The notes beneath the pieces are model-generated. The model saw only the letters and a program-made list of their open reading frames with translations. It was not told the DNA's origin and did no database searches. Both the position numbers and the translations under genes were made by a program. From assembly GCA_947650365.1 (NCBI GenBank), contig OX393550.1, positions 120,079,874 to 120,143,873 of the forward strand: a stretch of DNA of 64,000 nucleotides. Direction: 5' to 3'. This document shows, in pieces, positions 1-12,754 of this stretch. This stretch comes from Chamaelirium japonicum. Taxonomy: Eukaryota > Streptophyta > Magnoliopsida > Liliales > Melanthiaceae. Numbering within the stretch: position 1 is the first letter of the stretch; each line of letters begins with the position of its first letter.

Positions 1-349
1 TCTCTTGTAACCGTCGGCTCATCCTGGCTCAAACCCGCGCCATGCTAAGACACATTGGCACGCGCACCTCAGTGAGTCCGACCGATTCGCTACTAACACT
101 TGTAATATAAATTAAAATTCATAAACAAAAATATATTTATGGTGAAACAAAGTACACACATTCAAGTACCGATTGCATTCCTTCCATTTTCGCCTCGTGA
201 CTCAGACCCAGGGCCTACTGCCCGGTCCATCTCATGTTCAAACACGCACTATCGACAATCATATATGCAAAAACAAATCAATCAATATAGCAATAATATA
301 ATAATAATAAAATTGGACTGCCCTGAAATCAAACATACTGGTTATTACA
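1..349 (-). repeat. 3' LTR of the Tekay-like element, partial
   Basis: The minus-strand sequence begins TGTAATAACC at 349, directly after the polypurine tract, and is collinear with 24138-24485. Only the first part of the LTR (U3 side) is inside the window. Differences from the other LTR are scattered substitutions and a 1-bp indel. Confidence 0.93.
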
Positions 350-360
350 TCCTACCCACC
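350..360 (-). other. Polypurine tract of the Tekay-like element
   Basis: The minus strand reads GGTGGGTAGGA immediately before the TG of the 3' LTR, the expected priming site for plus-strand DNA synthesis. Confidence 0.85.
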
Positions 361-394
361 TTATTAAAATTTTCGTCTCGAAAATTAACTAACA

Positions 395-3300
395 CTAGTC
401 ATCAAACAAAGATGGGTACAAGGACCGTATCGTGGACTCGAGCTCCCATGTAGCCTCCACCTCACTGCAATACTGCCACTGTACCTCACCATGGGGATGG
501 TCTTCGTGCGAAGCACTCGATCCTCGCCAACCAAAATCCTGACCGGTTGCTCCTCGTAGGATGCATCTGAACTAAGTGCCAGGTCCTGCCAATCCAGTAC
601 ATAGGATGGGTCCAGCTCGTACTTCCAAAGCATCGACACGTGAAAGACACCATGGACACCAGAGAGCTACGGGGGCAGTGTCAGACGGTATGCCACCTCG
701 CCAACTCTCTCCAAGATCTCGAAGGGACCTATGAACCTCAGAGCCAACTTCCCTTTCTTCCCAAACCTCGTGATGCCTTGATGAGGGGAAACCTTCAGGA
801 AAATATGGTCTCCGATGGTGAACTCGAGCGGGCATCGACGCACATCAGCATAGGTCTTCTGTCGACTCTGTGCCGCTCGAAGTTGCTCCCTGATCAGCTG
901 GATCTTCTCCGTAGTCTCCTGCACAAGCTCTGGTCCCAAAATGCTCCGCTCTCCTATCTCCGCCCAACAAAGAGGTGACCGACATGGCCTCCCGTACAAG
1001 GCCTTATAGGGGGCTATGCCGATGCTGGCTTGGTAGCTATTGTTGTAGGCGAACTCCACAAGAGGTAGATGCTCCTCTCAACTGCCTCCAAAATCCATAG
1101 AGCAAGCCCGTAACATATCTTCCAGAATCTGAATCGTCCTCTCTGAGTGGCCATCTGTCTGAGGATGGAAAGCTGTGCTAAAACTGAGCTCCATCCCCAG
1201 AGCAGTCTGCAAGCTCTCCCAAAAGTAAGAAACAAATCGAGGATCTCAATCTGAGACGATGAAAACTGGAACTCCGTGCAGTCTAGTAATATCTCTCACG
1301 TACAGCTTTGCCCAGTCGATGGATATCATCGTCGTTCACACAGGAAGAAAGTGCGTCGACTTCGTCAGTCTGTCTACTATGACCCAAACCGAGTCATGTT
1401 TGTTCTGAGTCAGAGGCAACCCCGAAATAAAATCTATCGTGACGTGGTCCAATTTCCACTCAGCTACTGGGAGTGGCTGCAGCAATCTAGCCAGTTTCTG
1501 GTGCTCAGCCTTGACTTGCTGACAAGTCAAATATCTGGACATGAAGGCGGCCACATCCTGCTTCATGCCCTTTCATTAGAACTGCCTCCTCAAGTCATGA
1601 TACATCTTGGTGCTACCAGGGTACACCGAGAACCTGGATCGATGTGCCTCTGACAATACCTCCTCTCGAACCTCCTCATCAGCAGGGAGGCACAACCTCC
1701 TCTGAAACCTCAGACCTCCCTTAGCATCGACCGACTAGTCTGGAACGGGCTCCCCACTATCGCACCATGCTCTAATCTCCTTCAACTCAGAATCCAACCT
1801 CTTTGTTGCAATCACCTTCTGAAGTAGGTTGGGCTGTACTCGCATGGTGCGTAACACGGTACGAGAAGGCTCCCACTGAACCCACAAATCAAAGCCTTCT
1901 ATTATAGCCAAAGAGTCATGTCGATCCGTCAACAGTCTGGCAAGCTGGCTACGGGACTTCTGGCTCAATGTATCTACAACAACATTCACTTTACCAAGAT
2001 GGTAAAAGAGCGTATAGTTGAAGTCCTTCAGGACTTCGATCCACCTTCTTTGATGCATGTTCAGATCCTTCTAACTCGTGATATACCGCAGGCTCTTGCG
2101 ATCACAATATATCTCAAACTCCTTATCGTACAGGTAATGCCTCCAGATCTTCAAGGCGAAAACCACCGCTGACAACTCCAAATCATGGGTGGGATAGTTC
2201 TTCTCATGAGTCTTCAACTGCCTAGAGGCATAGGCTACCACCCTACCATCCTGCATCAGTATAGTTACAAGCCCCATCAGTAAGGCATCGGTGAAGACAA
2301 CATAGCCCTTGCCACTAGCCGGAATCGTAAGCACTAGGCCGAAGTGAGACACCGCTTTAACTCCTGGAAGGACTTCTCACAATCTTCCAACCACTCGAAC
2401 TTGACACCCTTCTTTGTCAGATGGGTGAGAGGTGCAGCCAGATGTGAGAATCTGTCAACAAAGCATCGGTAATAGCCTGCTAGTCCCAAGAAACTCCTGA
2501 TCTCGAAGACATTCCTTGGCTGCTACCAGTCCATAATGGCCTCTATCTTCACTGGATCCATTGAGATGCCTTCCTTCGAGATAACATGCCCAAGGAACTT
2601 CACCTCCTGCATCTAAAACTCACACTTACTGAGTTTGGCATACAGTTGGTGGTCTCTAAGGGTCTATAACACAGCACTCAGGTGCTCCCAATGATCTTCC
2701 TCCATCTTAGAGTAAATGAGGACATCGTCCACGAATACTACTACGAATCTGTCCAATAACATACTAAAAACTCAGTTCATCAGATCCATAAATGCAGCAG
2801 GGGCGTTCGTTAGATCGAAGGGTATGACCAAAAACTCATAGTGCCCATATCACATCCGAAACACCGTCTTCGAAATATCCTCTGCCCTCACACCAACTGG
2901 TGATATCTGGTCCTCAAGTCAATCTTCGAGAAATAACAAGCACCATTCAGTTGATCAAATAGGTCCTTAATTTGTGACAAAGGGTACTTGTTCTTGATCG
3001 TGATGCTATTCAGCTTACGATAATCGATACAAAGCCTCTTCGTCCCATCCTTCTTCTGAACAAAAAGAACTGGAGCTCCCCAAGGAGATGTGGTGGGACG
3101 AATAAAGCCTCTGTCGAGTAACTCCTCCAATTGGGTCTTCAGCTCCTTTAGCTCAGCGGGAGCCATCCTATATGAAGCAACCGAGATCGGTGATGCTCCC
3201 GACACCAGATCTATAGCAAACTCAACCTCTCGAGGTGGAGGCATGCCTAGAAGCTCATCTAGGAAGACATCTGAAAACTCACGAATCATTGATGGTAGCA

Positions 3301-3771
3301 CCACTGGGTTTTCATTTTTATCTCTGCTTGGTAGCTGCGCTAGTAAGCTGAGGGTGATCTATTGCAGCGGTACGAGCACAAGATCTTCTGCTTGTCTCCC
3401 ATGAAATAGAAAGCCTCGCTCCCCGGAGGTGAGAATGTGGCCTTCTTAGTAAAGCAATCGAGGGTGGCATGATAGACTAACATCTAATCCATCCCAAGCA
3501 GTACGTCCACTCCTCCTAAGTCCAGGATGATGAGGTCTGCCGAGAGCTCTCTGTCTCCAATATGAATTATGTAGTCCCGGTAGATCCGGTCCACATCGGT
3601 ACTTATCTCGAGCGGTGAAAACACTGTCAGAGTATGACCCAATGGAATCGACTCCAGTACCAAAGTCTTGACAAAACTAGGGACGATATAGGAGTGAGTA
3701 GACCCGCTATCGAAATGAATAAAAGCAAGGGTCAAAAAGACAGGAAGGGTACCTAGCGTTATCGAAAACAT
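395..3771 (-). pseudogene. pol: pol of the Tekay-like element (protease, RT, RNase H, integrase, chromodomain), decayed
   Basis: Domains in order on the minus strand: aspartic protease with DSGSTHSYI near 3710-3690; reverse transcriptase from about 3304, with a catalytic FVDD near 2720; RNase H at 2352-2071; integrase zinc-binding and core regions at about 1640-1000; integrase C-terminus at 1059-667; then a chromodomain-like tail ending LYPSLFDD at a TAG at 395-397. The frame is broken many times. Stops at 2850-2852, 2772-2774 and 1245-1247 look like CGA-to-TGA, and those at 2523-2525 and 2664-2666 like CAG-to-TAG, judged against the family consensus. A frameshift falls in the chromodomain region at about 460-480. 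One zinc-ligand cysteine of the integrase HHCC finger appears as tyrosine (RYLTC near 1530). No working product is expected. Confidence 0.92.
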
Positions 3772-4531
3772 ATAAGAGACTAATCTAGCTACCGGTTACT
3801 ACTAGTTCTAATAAGTCAACACTAATAGCGAAGACAACTACACAATTACAACTACGAAAGAAAATTCTAAGTTCAGGGTTACCTTCGATCGCTCCCCTAG
3901 AAGCCTTTGGGTCTTGACCGACTAGCATGTACACCCTTCCCTGAGCCTGGTTGCTTCCTTCGCCCTGACGGGGGAAAAGTCTCTGCTACTATGGCTGGGG
4001 AGGACGTTGCTGCTGCTGAGCTCTCTATGGAGGCCTCTGCTGCTACATCGGTGGTGGCGACTAAGCAGGCCTCTGGGGTGGAGCTGGTAGGAGTGGCTGC
4101 CGATGAAGTTGTGGGCAGTTCCACTTCAGATGGTCCAAAGAACTGCACTGGAAACAACCACGCCACTAGGGTCCAAGAGCTGGAGGACCACGAAAGTACT
4201 GAGACTGGCGCGGCGGGGGTCGAGTCTCCATAGGCCTAAACCTTTTCTGAGTCGGTGGACCGTTACAATTGCTGCTACTCCGCTTCTCCAGGATAGCGTG
4301 AGACTCCTTCAACTCCTACTCTACTGCCAGGGACCGGTTGACCAACTCCTTATAAGATTGCCCCAAAAAAGGGGTAACCCTGTCTCTGATCACTGGATTT
4401 TAGCCATGCTCAAAGCGCAAGGCCCTCTTACTGTCGATCGCTACCTGGTGTGGAGCATACCTCTCAAGCTTCAAGAACTTGGCCTCATAAAGTATCATAG
4501 TATGAGACCCCTGATAGAGTGCCAGAAACTC
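3772..4531 (-). pseudogene. gag: gag of the Tekay-like element, 3' part
   Basis: This is the C-terminal half of the nucleocapsid gene, cut off from its start by the CACTA insertion at 4531/4532. Reading the minus strand from 4528, the frame continues the gag frame that stops at 19108 on the other side of the transposon. A CCHC knuckle (CFQCSSLDHLKWNC) is visible at about 4155-4110. Downstream is a Gln/Pro/Ala-rich stretch with several in-frame stops and a frame change before the protease. The TAG stops in a Gln-rich tract suggest decayed CAG codons. Confidence 0.85.
4529..4531. repeat. CACTA target-site duplication, left (CTC)
   Basis: CTC directly precedes CACTAC and is repeated at 19108-19110 directly after GTAGTG. 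Confidence 0.9.
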
Positions 4532-4549
4532 CACTACAAAAAAAACAGT

Positions 4550-5045
4550 TATTACCGACGGACAATATCCGTCGGTAATATTAAAATTTCGTCGGTAATA
4601 TTATATAGCGACGGAAGATATTTCCGTCGCTGGCTGTCGGGAAAAAAGGCGTCGGGGAAAACAATACGACGGACCAAATATTACCGTCGGTATTAATAAT
4701 TAATACCGACGGTAATTAGAACGCCGTCGGTAATATTTAACAAATTTAAAACTAATATAATATAGTATTGCCGACGAACTATAAGAATCCGTCGGTAATA
4801 CTATATATATTACCGACAAATATATATATTACCCGTCGGTAATAATATATATATTACCGACCAAATTAATATCACCGTCGGTAATACTATATATATTACC
4901 GACGGATATATATATTACCCGTCGGTAATACTATATATATTACCGACGGATATTATATGCCGTCGGCAAATCATTAATAATTTAAAAAAAATAAAAATAT
5001 TATTACCGACGGAATAATTCATTTCCGTCGGTAATAAGTATCTTT
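4550..5045. repeat. Subterminal repeat region of the CACTA element, left side
   Basis: Dense copies of TTACCGACGG and its reverse complement CCGTCGGTAA are spaced about 20-40 bp apart, often as facing pairs that form short hairpins. In En/Spm, motifs of this kind are the binding sites for the TnpA protein; that role is inferred here. Confidence 0.88.
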
Positions 5046-5087
5046 TTTTTTTTAATAAATTTACCTAAATAATGTTATTTAATTCCT

Positions 5088-5230
5088 GTGATTCAATACC
5101 ACAATATATTACCACAATTTATCAAATATTACCACAATTTATCAAATATTACCACAATTTATCAAATATTACCACAATTTATAAAATATTACCTAAATTG
5201 ATAAAAAATTACAGCAAATTATCAAATATT
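5088..5230. repeat. 20-bp AT-rich tandem repeat
   Basis: The unit ATCAAATATTACCACAATTT is repeated at least four times with small variants, between the subterminal repeats and the 181-bp satellite. Confidence 0.85.
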
Positions 5231-5327
5231 ACCACAGTTCCCGGCCGACAATTATAGATAGAAGAAAAAATAACCATATATTACAAAACAATATTTACAC
5301 AATCCAGAACTGAGAGATGATACATGT

Positions 5328-5451
5328 CCTATCTCAACCACCCCCGCCCGCCACCAACGCCGGTGCTCTCATCGATCCCCTGACGCCGCCCTATCTCAAC
5401 CACGCCCGCCCACCACCAACGCTGGTGCTCTCATCGATCCCCTGACGCCGC
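5328..5451. repeat. 62-bp direct duplication, C-rich
   Basis: Two adjacent copies (5328-5389 and 5390-5451) begin CCTATCTCAACCAC and end CCCCTGACGCCGCC, with a few substitutions between them. Confidence 0.85.
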
Positions 5452-5485
5452 CCTGCTCCTGCAATTAACATGTATTTGTTAAAAA

Positions 5486-8400
5486 AATGGTTTATATCTA
5501 TAACTGAGTCTAAGCGTTAAAAAATGATAAGTTAGCGTGTTTCGATTTTGAAATAGGTTTGGATTCGATCCGATCGTCATCGGCTCGGCATCCGGTAATT
5601 TGAACTTGGAATTATTCCGTATTTCGGACTTGCGAGCGGGTTCTAATTGGATATTTGACCAATTTACGCTCCGATTCACCGATTTAGAGTCTAAGTGTTG
5701 GAAAATCATAAGTTAGCGTGTTTCGGATATGAAATAGGTTTGGATTCGATCCGATCGTCATCGGCTCGGCATCCGGTAATTCGAACTTGGATTTATTCCG
5801 TATTTCGGACTTGCGAGCGGGTTCTAATTGGATATTTGACCAATTTACGCTCCGATTCACCGATTTAGAGTCTAAGTGTTGGAAAATCATAAGTTAGCGT
5901 GTTTCGGATATGAAATAGGTTTGGATTCGATCCGATCGTCATCGGATCGGCACCCGGTAATTCGAAGTTGGAATTATTCCGTATTTCGGACTTGCGAGCG
6001 GGTTCTAATTGGATATTTGACCAATTTACGCTCCGATTCACCGATTTAGAGTCTAAGTGTTGGAAAATCATAAGTTAGCGTGTTTCGGATATGAAATAGG
6101 TTTGGATTCGATCCGATCGTCATCGGATCGGCATCCGGTAATTCGAAGTTGGAATTATTCCGTATTTCGGACTTGTGAGCGGGTTCTAATTGGATATTTG
6201 ACCAATTTACGCTCCGATTCACCGATTTAGAGTCTAAGTGTTGGAAAATCATAAGTTAGCGTGTTTCGGATATGAAATAGGTTTGGATTCGATCGGATCG
6301 TCATCGGCTCGGCATTCGATAATTCGAACTTGGAATTATTCCGTATTTCGGACTTGCGAGCGGGTTCTAATTGGATATTTGACCAATTTACGCTCCGATT
6401 CACCGATTTAGAGTCTAAGTGTTGGAAAATCATAAGTTAGCGTGTTTCGGATATGAAATAGGTTTGGATTCGATCCGATCGTCATCGGCTCGGCATCCGG
6501 TAATTCGAACTTGGATTTATTCCGTATTTCGGACTTGCGAGCGGGTTCTAATTGGATATTTGACCAATTTACGCTCCGATTCACCGATTTAGAGTCTAAG
6601 TGTTGGAAAATCATAAGTTAGCGTGTTTCGGATATGAAATAGGTTTGGATTCGATCCGATCGTCATCGGATCGGCACCCGGTAATTCGAAGTTGGAATTA
6701 TTCCGTATTTCGGACTTGCGAGCGGGTTCTAATTGGATATTTGACCAATTTACGCTCCGATTCACCGATTTAGAGTCTAAGTGTTGGAAAATCATAAGTT
6801 AGCGTGTTTCGGATATGAAATAGGTTTGGATTCGATCCGATCGTCATCGGATCGGCATCCGGTAATTCGAAGTTGGAATTATTCCGTATTTCGGACTTGT
6901 GAGCGGGTTCTAATTGGATATTTGACCAATTTACGCTCCGATTCACCGATTTAGAGTCTAAGTGTTGGAAAATCATAAGTTAGCGTGTTTCGGATATGAA
7001 ATAGGTTTGGATTCGATCGGATCGTCATCGGCTCGGCATTCGATAATTCGAACTTGGAATTATTCCGTATTTCGGACTTGCGAGCGGGTTCTAATTGGAT
7101 ATTTGACCAATTTACGCTCTGATTCACCGATTTAGAGTCTAAGTGTTGGAAAATCATAAGTTAGCGTGTTTCGGATATGAAATAGGTTTGGATTCGATCC
7201 GATCGTCATCGGCTCGGCATCTGGTAATTCGAACTTGGATTTATTCCGTATTTCGGACTTGCGAGCGGGTTCTAATTGGATATTTGACCAATTTACGCTC
7301 CGATTCACCGATTTAGAGTCTAAGTGTTGGAAAATCATAAGTTAGCGTGTTTCGGATATGAAATAGGTTTGGATTCGATCCGATCGTCATCGGATCGGCA
7401 CCCGGTAATTCGAAGTTGGAATTATTCCGTATTTCGGACTTGCGAGCGGGTTCTAATTGGATATTTGACCAATTTACGCTCCGATTCACCGATTTAGAGT
7501 CTAAGTGTTGGAAAATCATAAGTTAGCGTGTTTCGGATATGAAATAGGTTTGGATTCGATCCGATCGTCATCGGATCGGCATCCGGTAATTCGAAGTTGG
7601 AATTATTCCGTATTTCGGACTTGCGAGCGGGTTCTAATTGGATATTTGACCAATTTACGCTCCGATTCACCGATTTAGAGTCTAAGTGTTGGAAAATCAT
7701 AAGTTAGCGTGTTTCGGATATGAAATAGGTTTGGATTCGATCCGATCGTCATCGGCTCGGCATCCGGTAATTCGAACTTGGAATTATTCCGTATTTCGGA
7801 CTTGCGAGCGGGTTCTAATTGGATATTTGACCAATTTACGCTCCGATTCACCGATTTAGAGTCTAAGTGTTGGAAAATCATAAGTTAGCGTGTTTCGGAT
7901 ATGAAATAGGTTTGGATTCGATCCGATCGTCATCGGCTCGGCATCCGGTAATTCGAAGTTGGAATTATTCCGTATTTCGGACTTGCGAGCGGGTTCTAAT
8001 TGGATATTTGACCAATTTACGCTCCGATTCACCGATTTAGAGTCTAAGTGTTGGAAAATCATAAGTTAGCGTGTTTCGGATATGAAATAGGTTTGGATTC
8101 GATCCGATCGTCATCGGATCGGCACCCGGTAATTCGAAGTTGGAATTATTCCGTATTTCGGACTTGCGAGCGGGTTCTAATTGGATATTTGACCAATTTA
8201 CGCTCCGATTCACCGATTTAGAGTCTAAGTGTTGGAAAATCATAAGTTAGCGTGTTTCGGATATGAAATAGGTTTGGATTCGATCCGATCGTCATCGGAT
8301 CGGCATCCGGTAATTCGAAGTTGGAATTATTCCGTATTTCGGACTTGCGAGCGGGTTCTAATTGGATATTTGACCAATTTACGCTCCGATTCACCGATTT

Positions 8401-9243
8401 AGAGTCTAAGTGTTGGAAAATCATAAGTTAGCGTGTTTCGGATATGAAATAGGTTTGGATTCGATCCGATCGTCATCGGCTCGGCATCCGGTAATTCGAA
8501 CTTGGAATTATTCCGTATTTCGAACTTGCGAGCGGGTTCTAATTGGATATTTGACCAATTTACGCTCCGATTCACCGATTTAGAGTCTAAGTGTTGGAAA
8601 ATCATAAGTTAGCGTGTTTCGGATATGAAATAGGTTTGGATTCGATCCGATCGTCATCGGCTCGGCATCCGGTAATTCGAACTTGGAATTATTCCGTATT
8701 TCGGACTTGCGAGCGGGTTCTAATTGGATATTTGACCAATTTACGCTCCGATTCACCGATTTAGAGTCTAAGTGTTGGAAAATCATAAGTTAGCGTGTTT
8801 CGGATATGAAATAGGTTTGGATTCGATCCGATCGTCATCGGATCGGCACCCGGTAATTCGAAGTTGGAATTATTCCGTATTTCGGACTTGCGAGCGGGTT
8901 CTAATTGGATATTTGACCAATTTACGCTCCGATTCACCGATTTAGAGTCTAAGTGTTGGAAAATCATAAGTTAGCGTGTTTCGGATATGAAATAGGTTTG
9001 GATTCGATCCGATCGTCATCGGATCGGCATCCGGTAATTCGAAGTTGGAATTATTCCGTATTTCAGACTTGCGAGCGGGTTCTAATTGGATATTTGACCA
9101 ATTTACGGTCCGATTCACCGATTTAGAGTCTAAGTGTTGGAAAATCATAAGTTAGCGTGTTTCGGATATGAAATAGGTTTGGATTCGATCCGATCGTCAT
9201 CGGATCGGCATCCGGTAATTCGAACTTGGAATTATTCCGTATT
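5486..9243. repeat. 181-bp satellite array inside the CACTA element, about 20.7 copies, with a 724-bp four-monomer period
   Basis: Monomers of exactly 181 bp follow head to tail, each containing TTAGAGTCTAAGTGTTGG and CGGACTTGCGAGCGGG. Diagnostic variants recur every fourth monomer: the CACCCGG form appears near 5944, 6668, 7392, 8116 and 8840. Blocks 5684-6407 and 6408-7131 are nearly identical. The first monomer (to about 5690) is the most diverged, as expected at an array edge. Each monomer has a 68-codon minus-strand reading frame, but 181 is not a multiple of three, so the frame shifts every unit; I do not regard it as a gene. Confidence 0.95.
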
Positions 9244-9419
9244 TAAAAGAAAAACAGAGGCTACATCATTACCATGAGAGAAAGAGAGACCATTTACGAT
9301 TCGATTTACTGATTTATAGTCTAAGTGTTGGAAAATCATAAATGTGATAATATGATCTAAACTCAAATTAGTAAGATTCATATTTTTTGCTAATATTATA
9401 AAGATTAGTAAGTACCTGA
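9244..9419. other. Short spacer between the left satellite array and the accessory gene
   Basis: After the array breaks off at TCCGTATTT, about 55 bp of unrelated sequence is followed by one truncated, diverged satellite piece (about 9295-9340). A second donor-like site (CAG then GTACTTAC) lies just after the stop codon of the accessory gene, so transcripts might splice farther downstream. Confidence 0.5.
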
Positions 9420-11119
9420 TCATGAGGATGAGCCACCGCTAGACCGGCTTATGAATTCATTAAATTTACGCTCCAGTTCCCTGCGAGCTTGTCTTTCCTC
9501 ATCGAGGGCCTTCTTCTCCGCCTCAACCCTCTGCTCGAGGGCTTGCCTCTGCTCTCGCTCCACCTCCATCCTCTGCTCGAGGGCCTGCCTCTGCTCTCGC
9601 TCCGCGTCTAGCGCAGACTGCAGCTGAGTGATAGCACCGGTCTGGGTGTCCCGTGCCCTCGAGCGCATACCCTCTCGTCCAAAGTAGGAGGAGGGCGTGA
9701 CTCCAAGGCCCGTACAGAGGACACGGCCGTGCGTGGCAGGTCTCAGCACAGTATCCATCGCTGAGTCGACAGATACTGAGCTGGAGGAGGAGCCGGCCTC
9801 GCCCGACGGGGTCACCAGAAGTCGCATCCTCTCCTATATAAAAGCAACCAATGATATTCAATGATATTTTATGGCATATGTATAAGAATATATTAACAGT
9901 AATTTAATTACTTACCACTTGCGAGGCAACCCTGTCGTCCAGAAATGCCCCATCGACACGCCGCCTCCTAGAGGCCTCAAAAAGGTCAATCCTATTAGGC
10001 TCGTGGCCCAAGGACTGTGTCTGTTGGACATATAAAATAAATAGACGAGTTAATATAACATGTATAGAGCTTTAAATAATAACAATGTTTGTATCATTTA
10101 CCAGCTGCTGGGCAAGCTGGGGCATGGAGGTCCTCCCCTTCACTGGAGCAGGTGTCGTCGAGGCACTTCTATTCTGCTTGCCTATAGCAGATTTATTCTG
10201 TGCAATCGATTAAATTTTGAAACATCAATACAAATTTTTAGTATAACATTAAAACAAGTACGAATCAACAAAATTATAATTATACCTGAAAGTTAGGGGT
10301 GGCCCAGTGAGCGACCAAAAACTGTAGAATGTGTAGCGGTGGCGCGTCTCTCGTCCCAGCCGCAGCCTGTACCTCCTCAGCCGGCTGGCCGACCAAGTAA
10401 CCGTAGAGCTTGTAGAGCTCGTGACGGTAATCCCTGTACCGCTCACCCATCGTCTTCCACAAGTCCTCCCGATGGGTGTCGGTTTCCATGTTCTCCCATT
10501 TAAATTTCTCCTGCAAAATCAATTTAGAAACAAGTCATTTTATCAAATCAAATTATAAAGAAGTACGATATTATTCTAAAATGCTTTAATGAAACTAACG
10601 TACCAAAAACTGCTGATACATCCTCTCCTTATAGGATGCATCAATGTTCTTCCACCCCCTTAACCCCACAATCGGGGCATTCCTCTCCTCCCGTACTATC
10701 ATGCCGACCCACGTGGCGGCGTCAGAAGCGTGCTCGCCCACAAAGGTATGGCCGCTCCACTGTAGGGACAGCGGCTCGCGTAAGGCCGACAAGCGCCGGG
10801 CCGTCGTCACGCCCCGGTCGCCTACGTACCTGGTCGACCCTGCAAATAAAATATACATCAGTACTGAAGAAGTATTTACAACATGTATAAAACTTTAGAT
10901 CTAAACATTACCTGTGGGCGTAGACGCTGCAGCCGAGTGCTGAGCAGTGCTCGAAGCTCCGGAGGCTGCGACCACAGCAGGAGCTGGTGTGGAGAGAGGA
11001 ACAGCACTACCAGATCCGGACGGCTCAGCCTCGGACCCTGGGGTGGCAGCCGGAGCGCTCTCAGCTACCCTACCCCTGCCTCTGCCTCTGCCTCTACGAA
11101 CATATGACCGTGATGCCAT
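9420..11119 (-). CDS. CACTA accessory protein, plant transposase Ptta/En/Spm-like (TnpA-like), six predicted exons, 427 aa
   Basis: Predicted exons on the minus strand: 11119-10912, 10839-10604, 10510-10286, 10197-10102, 10020-9916 and 9833-9420. All introns are GT-AG and the frame is continuous, ending in TGA at 9422-9420. The N-terminus (MASRSYVRRGRGRGR) is basic, followed by an Ala/Ser/Pro-rich linker. The middle has the conserved pattern of the plant transposase Ptta/En/Spm family: Trp-rich stretches, LRGWKNIDASYKERMYQQF and, later, DLFEASRRRRVDGAFLDDR. The C-terminus has a heptad-like run with EREQRQALEQR repeats, probably a coiled coil for self-association. In En/Spm the equivalent protein binds subterminal repeats, here presumably the TACCGACGG motifs. 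The ATG follows directly after TTGTTTCAG, an acceptor-like sequence, so an upstream non-coding exon is possible. Exon borders are read by eye. Confidence 0.82.
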
Positions 11120-11124
11120 CTGAA

Positions 11125-11285
11125 ACAATTTAATTTACATATGAAACAGTAAGATTTAAGATTTACATATGAAACAATATGAAACAGTTTGATTTACATA
11201 TGAAACAGTATGATTTACATATGAAACAATATAAAACAATATGAACCCGCTCGCAATATGAAACAATATGAAACAATATGAAACA
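11125..11285. repeat. Short AT-rich tandem repeat (GATTTACATATGAAACAAT type)
   Basis: Imperfect repeats of about 20 bp with variable length border the right satellite array on its left. The same motif borders it on its right. Confidence 0.82.
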
Positions 11286-12590
11286 GTTAGACTCTAAATC
11301 GGTTAATCGGATCGTAAAGTGGTCAAATATCCAATTAGAACCCGCTCGCAAGTCCGAAATACGGAATATAATTCCAAGTTCGAATTATCGGATGCCGATC
11401 CGATGACGATCGGATCGAATCCAAACCTATTTTATATCCGAAACACGCTAACTTATGATTTTCCAACACTTAGACTCTAAATCGGTGAATCGGAGCGTAA
11501 ATTGGTCAAATATCCAATTAGAACCCGCTCGCAAGTCCGAAATACGGAATAATTCCAAGTTCGAATTACCGGATGCCGAGCCGATGACGATCGGATCGAA
11601 TCCAAACCTATTTCATATCCGAAACACGCTAACTTATGATTTTCCAACACTTAGACTCTAAATCGGTGAATCGGAGCGTAAATTGGTCAAATATCCAATT
11701 AGAACCCGCTCGCAAGTCCGAAATACGGAATAATTCCAACTTCGAATTACCGGATGCCGATCCGATGACGATCCGATCGAATCCAAACCTATTTCATATC
11801 CGAAACACGCTAACTTATGATTTTCCAACACTTAGACTCTAAATCGGTGAATCGGAGCGTAAATTGGTCAAATATCCAATTAGAACCCGCTCGCAAGTCC
11901 GAAATACGGAATAATTCCAAGTTCGAATTACCGGATGCCGAGCCGATGACGATCGGATCGAATCCAAACCTATTTCATATCCGAAACACGCTAACTTATG
12001 ATTTTCCAACACTTAGACTCTAAATCGGTGAATCGGAGCGTAAATTGGTCAAATATCCAATTAGAACCCGCTCGCAAGTCCGAAATACGGAATAATTCCA
12101 ACTTCGAATTACCGGATGCCGATCCGATGACGATCCGATCGAATCCAAACCTATTTCATATCCGAAACACGCTAACTTATGATTTTCCAACACTTAGACT
12201 CTAAATCGGTGAATCGGAGCGTAAATTGGTCAAATATCCAATTAGAACCCGCTCGCAAGTCCGAAATACGGAATAATTCCAAGTTCGAATTACCGGATGC
12301 CGAGCCGATGACGATCGGATCGAATCCAAACCTATTTCATATCCGAAACACGCTAACTTATGATTTTCCAACACTTAGACTCTAAATCGATGAATCGGAG
12401 CGTAAATTGGTCAAATATCCAATTAGAACCCGCTCGCAAGTCCGAAATACGGAATAAATCCAACTTCGAATTATCGGATGCCGATCCGATGACGATCCGA
12501 TCGAATCCAAACCTATTTCATATCCGAAACACGCTAACTTATGATTTTCCAACTCTTAGACTCTAAATCGGTGAATCGGTCGGATCGTAA
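11286..12590. repeat. 181-bp satellite array, inverted relative to the first, about 7 copies, 362-bp two-monomer period
   Basis: The monomer is the reverse complement of that at 5486-9243. Two forms alternate, GCCGAGCCGATGACGATCGG and GCCGATCCGATGACGATCCG, giving a dimer period of 362 bp (11455, 11817 and 12179 against 11636, 11998 and 12360). The edge monomers (before 11455 and after about 12540) are the most diverged. It lies between the transposase stop and the accessory-gene start. Confidence 0.95.
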
Positions 12591-12750
12591 ATCGGTGAAA
12601 CGGTATGATTTACATATGAAACGGTATGATTTACATATGAATCGGTGAAACGGTATGATTTACATATGAAACAATATGATATACATATGAAACAATATGA
12701 TTTATATATGAAACAATTTGATTTAAATATGAAACAATTTGATTTACATA
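12591..12750. repeat. Short AT-rich tandem repeat, second block
   Basis: Further TGATTTACATATGAAAC-type repeats, with a few satellite-derived words (ATCGGTGAA) mixed in, fill the space up to the transposase stop codon. Confidence 0.82.
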
Positions 12751-12754
12751 CGGT

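Noticed and set aside
139..978. Plus-strand frames of 104 and 112 codons
   Set aside because: They are shadows of the LTR and of the integrase/chromodomain region encoded on the minus strand.
5479..9148. About twenty near-identical 68-codon minus-strand reading frames, each starting MIFQHLDSKS
   Set aside because: They repeat with the 181-bp satellite, whose length is not a multiple of three, and the mirror array has the same frames on the other strand. No start context or promoter supports translation.
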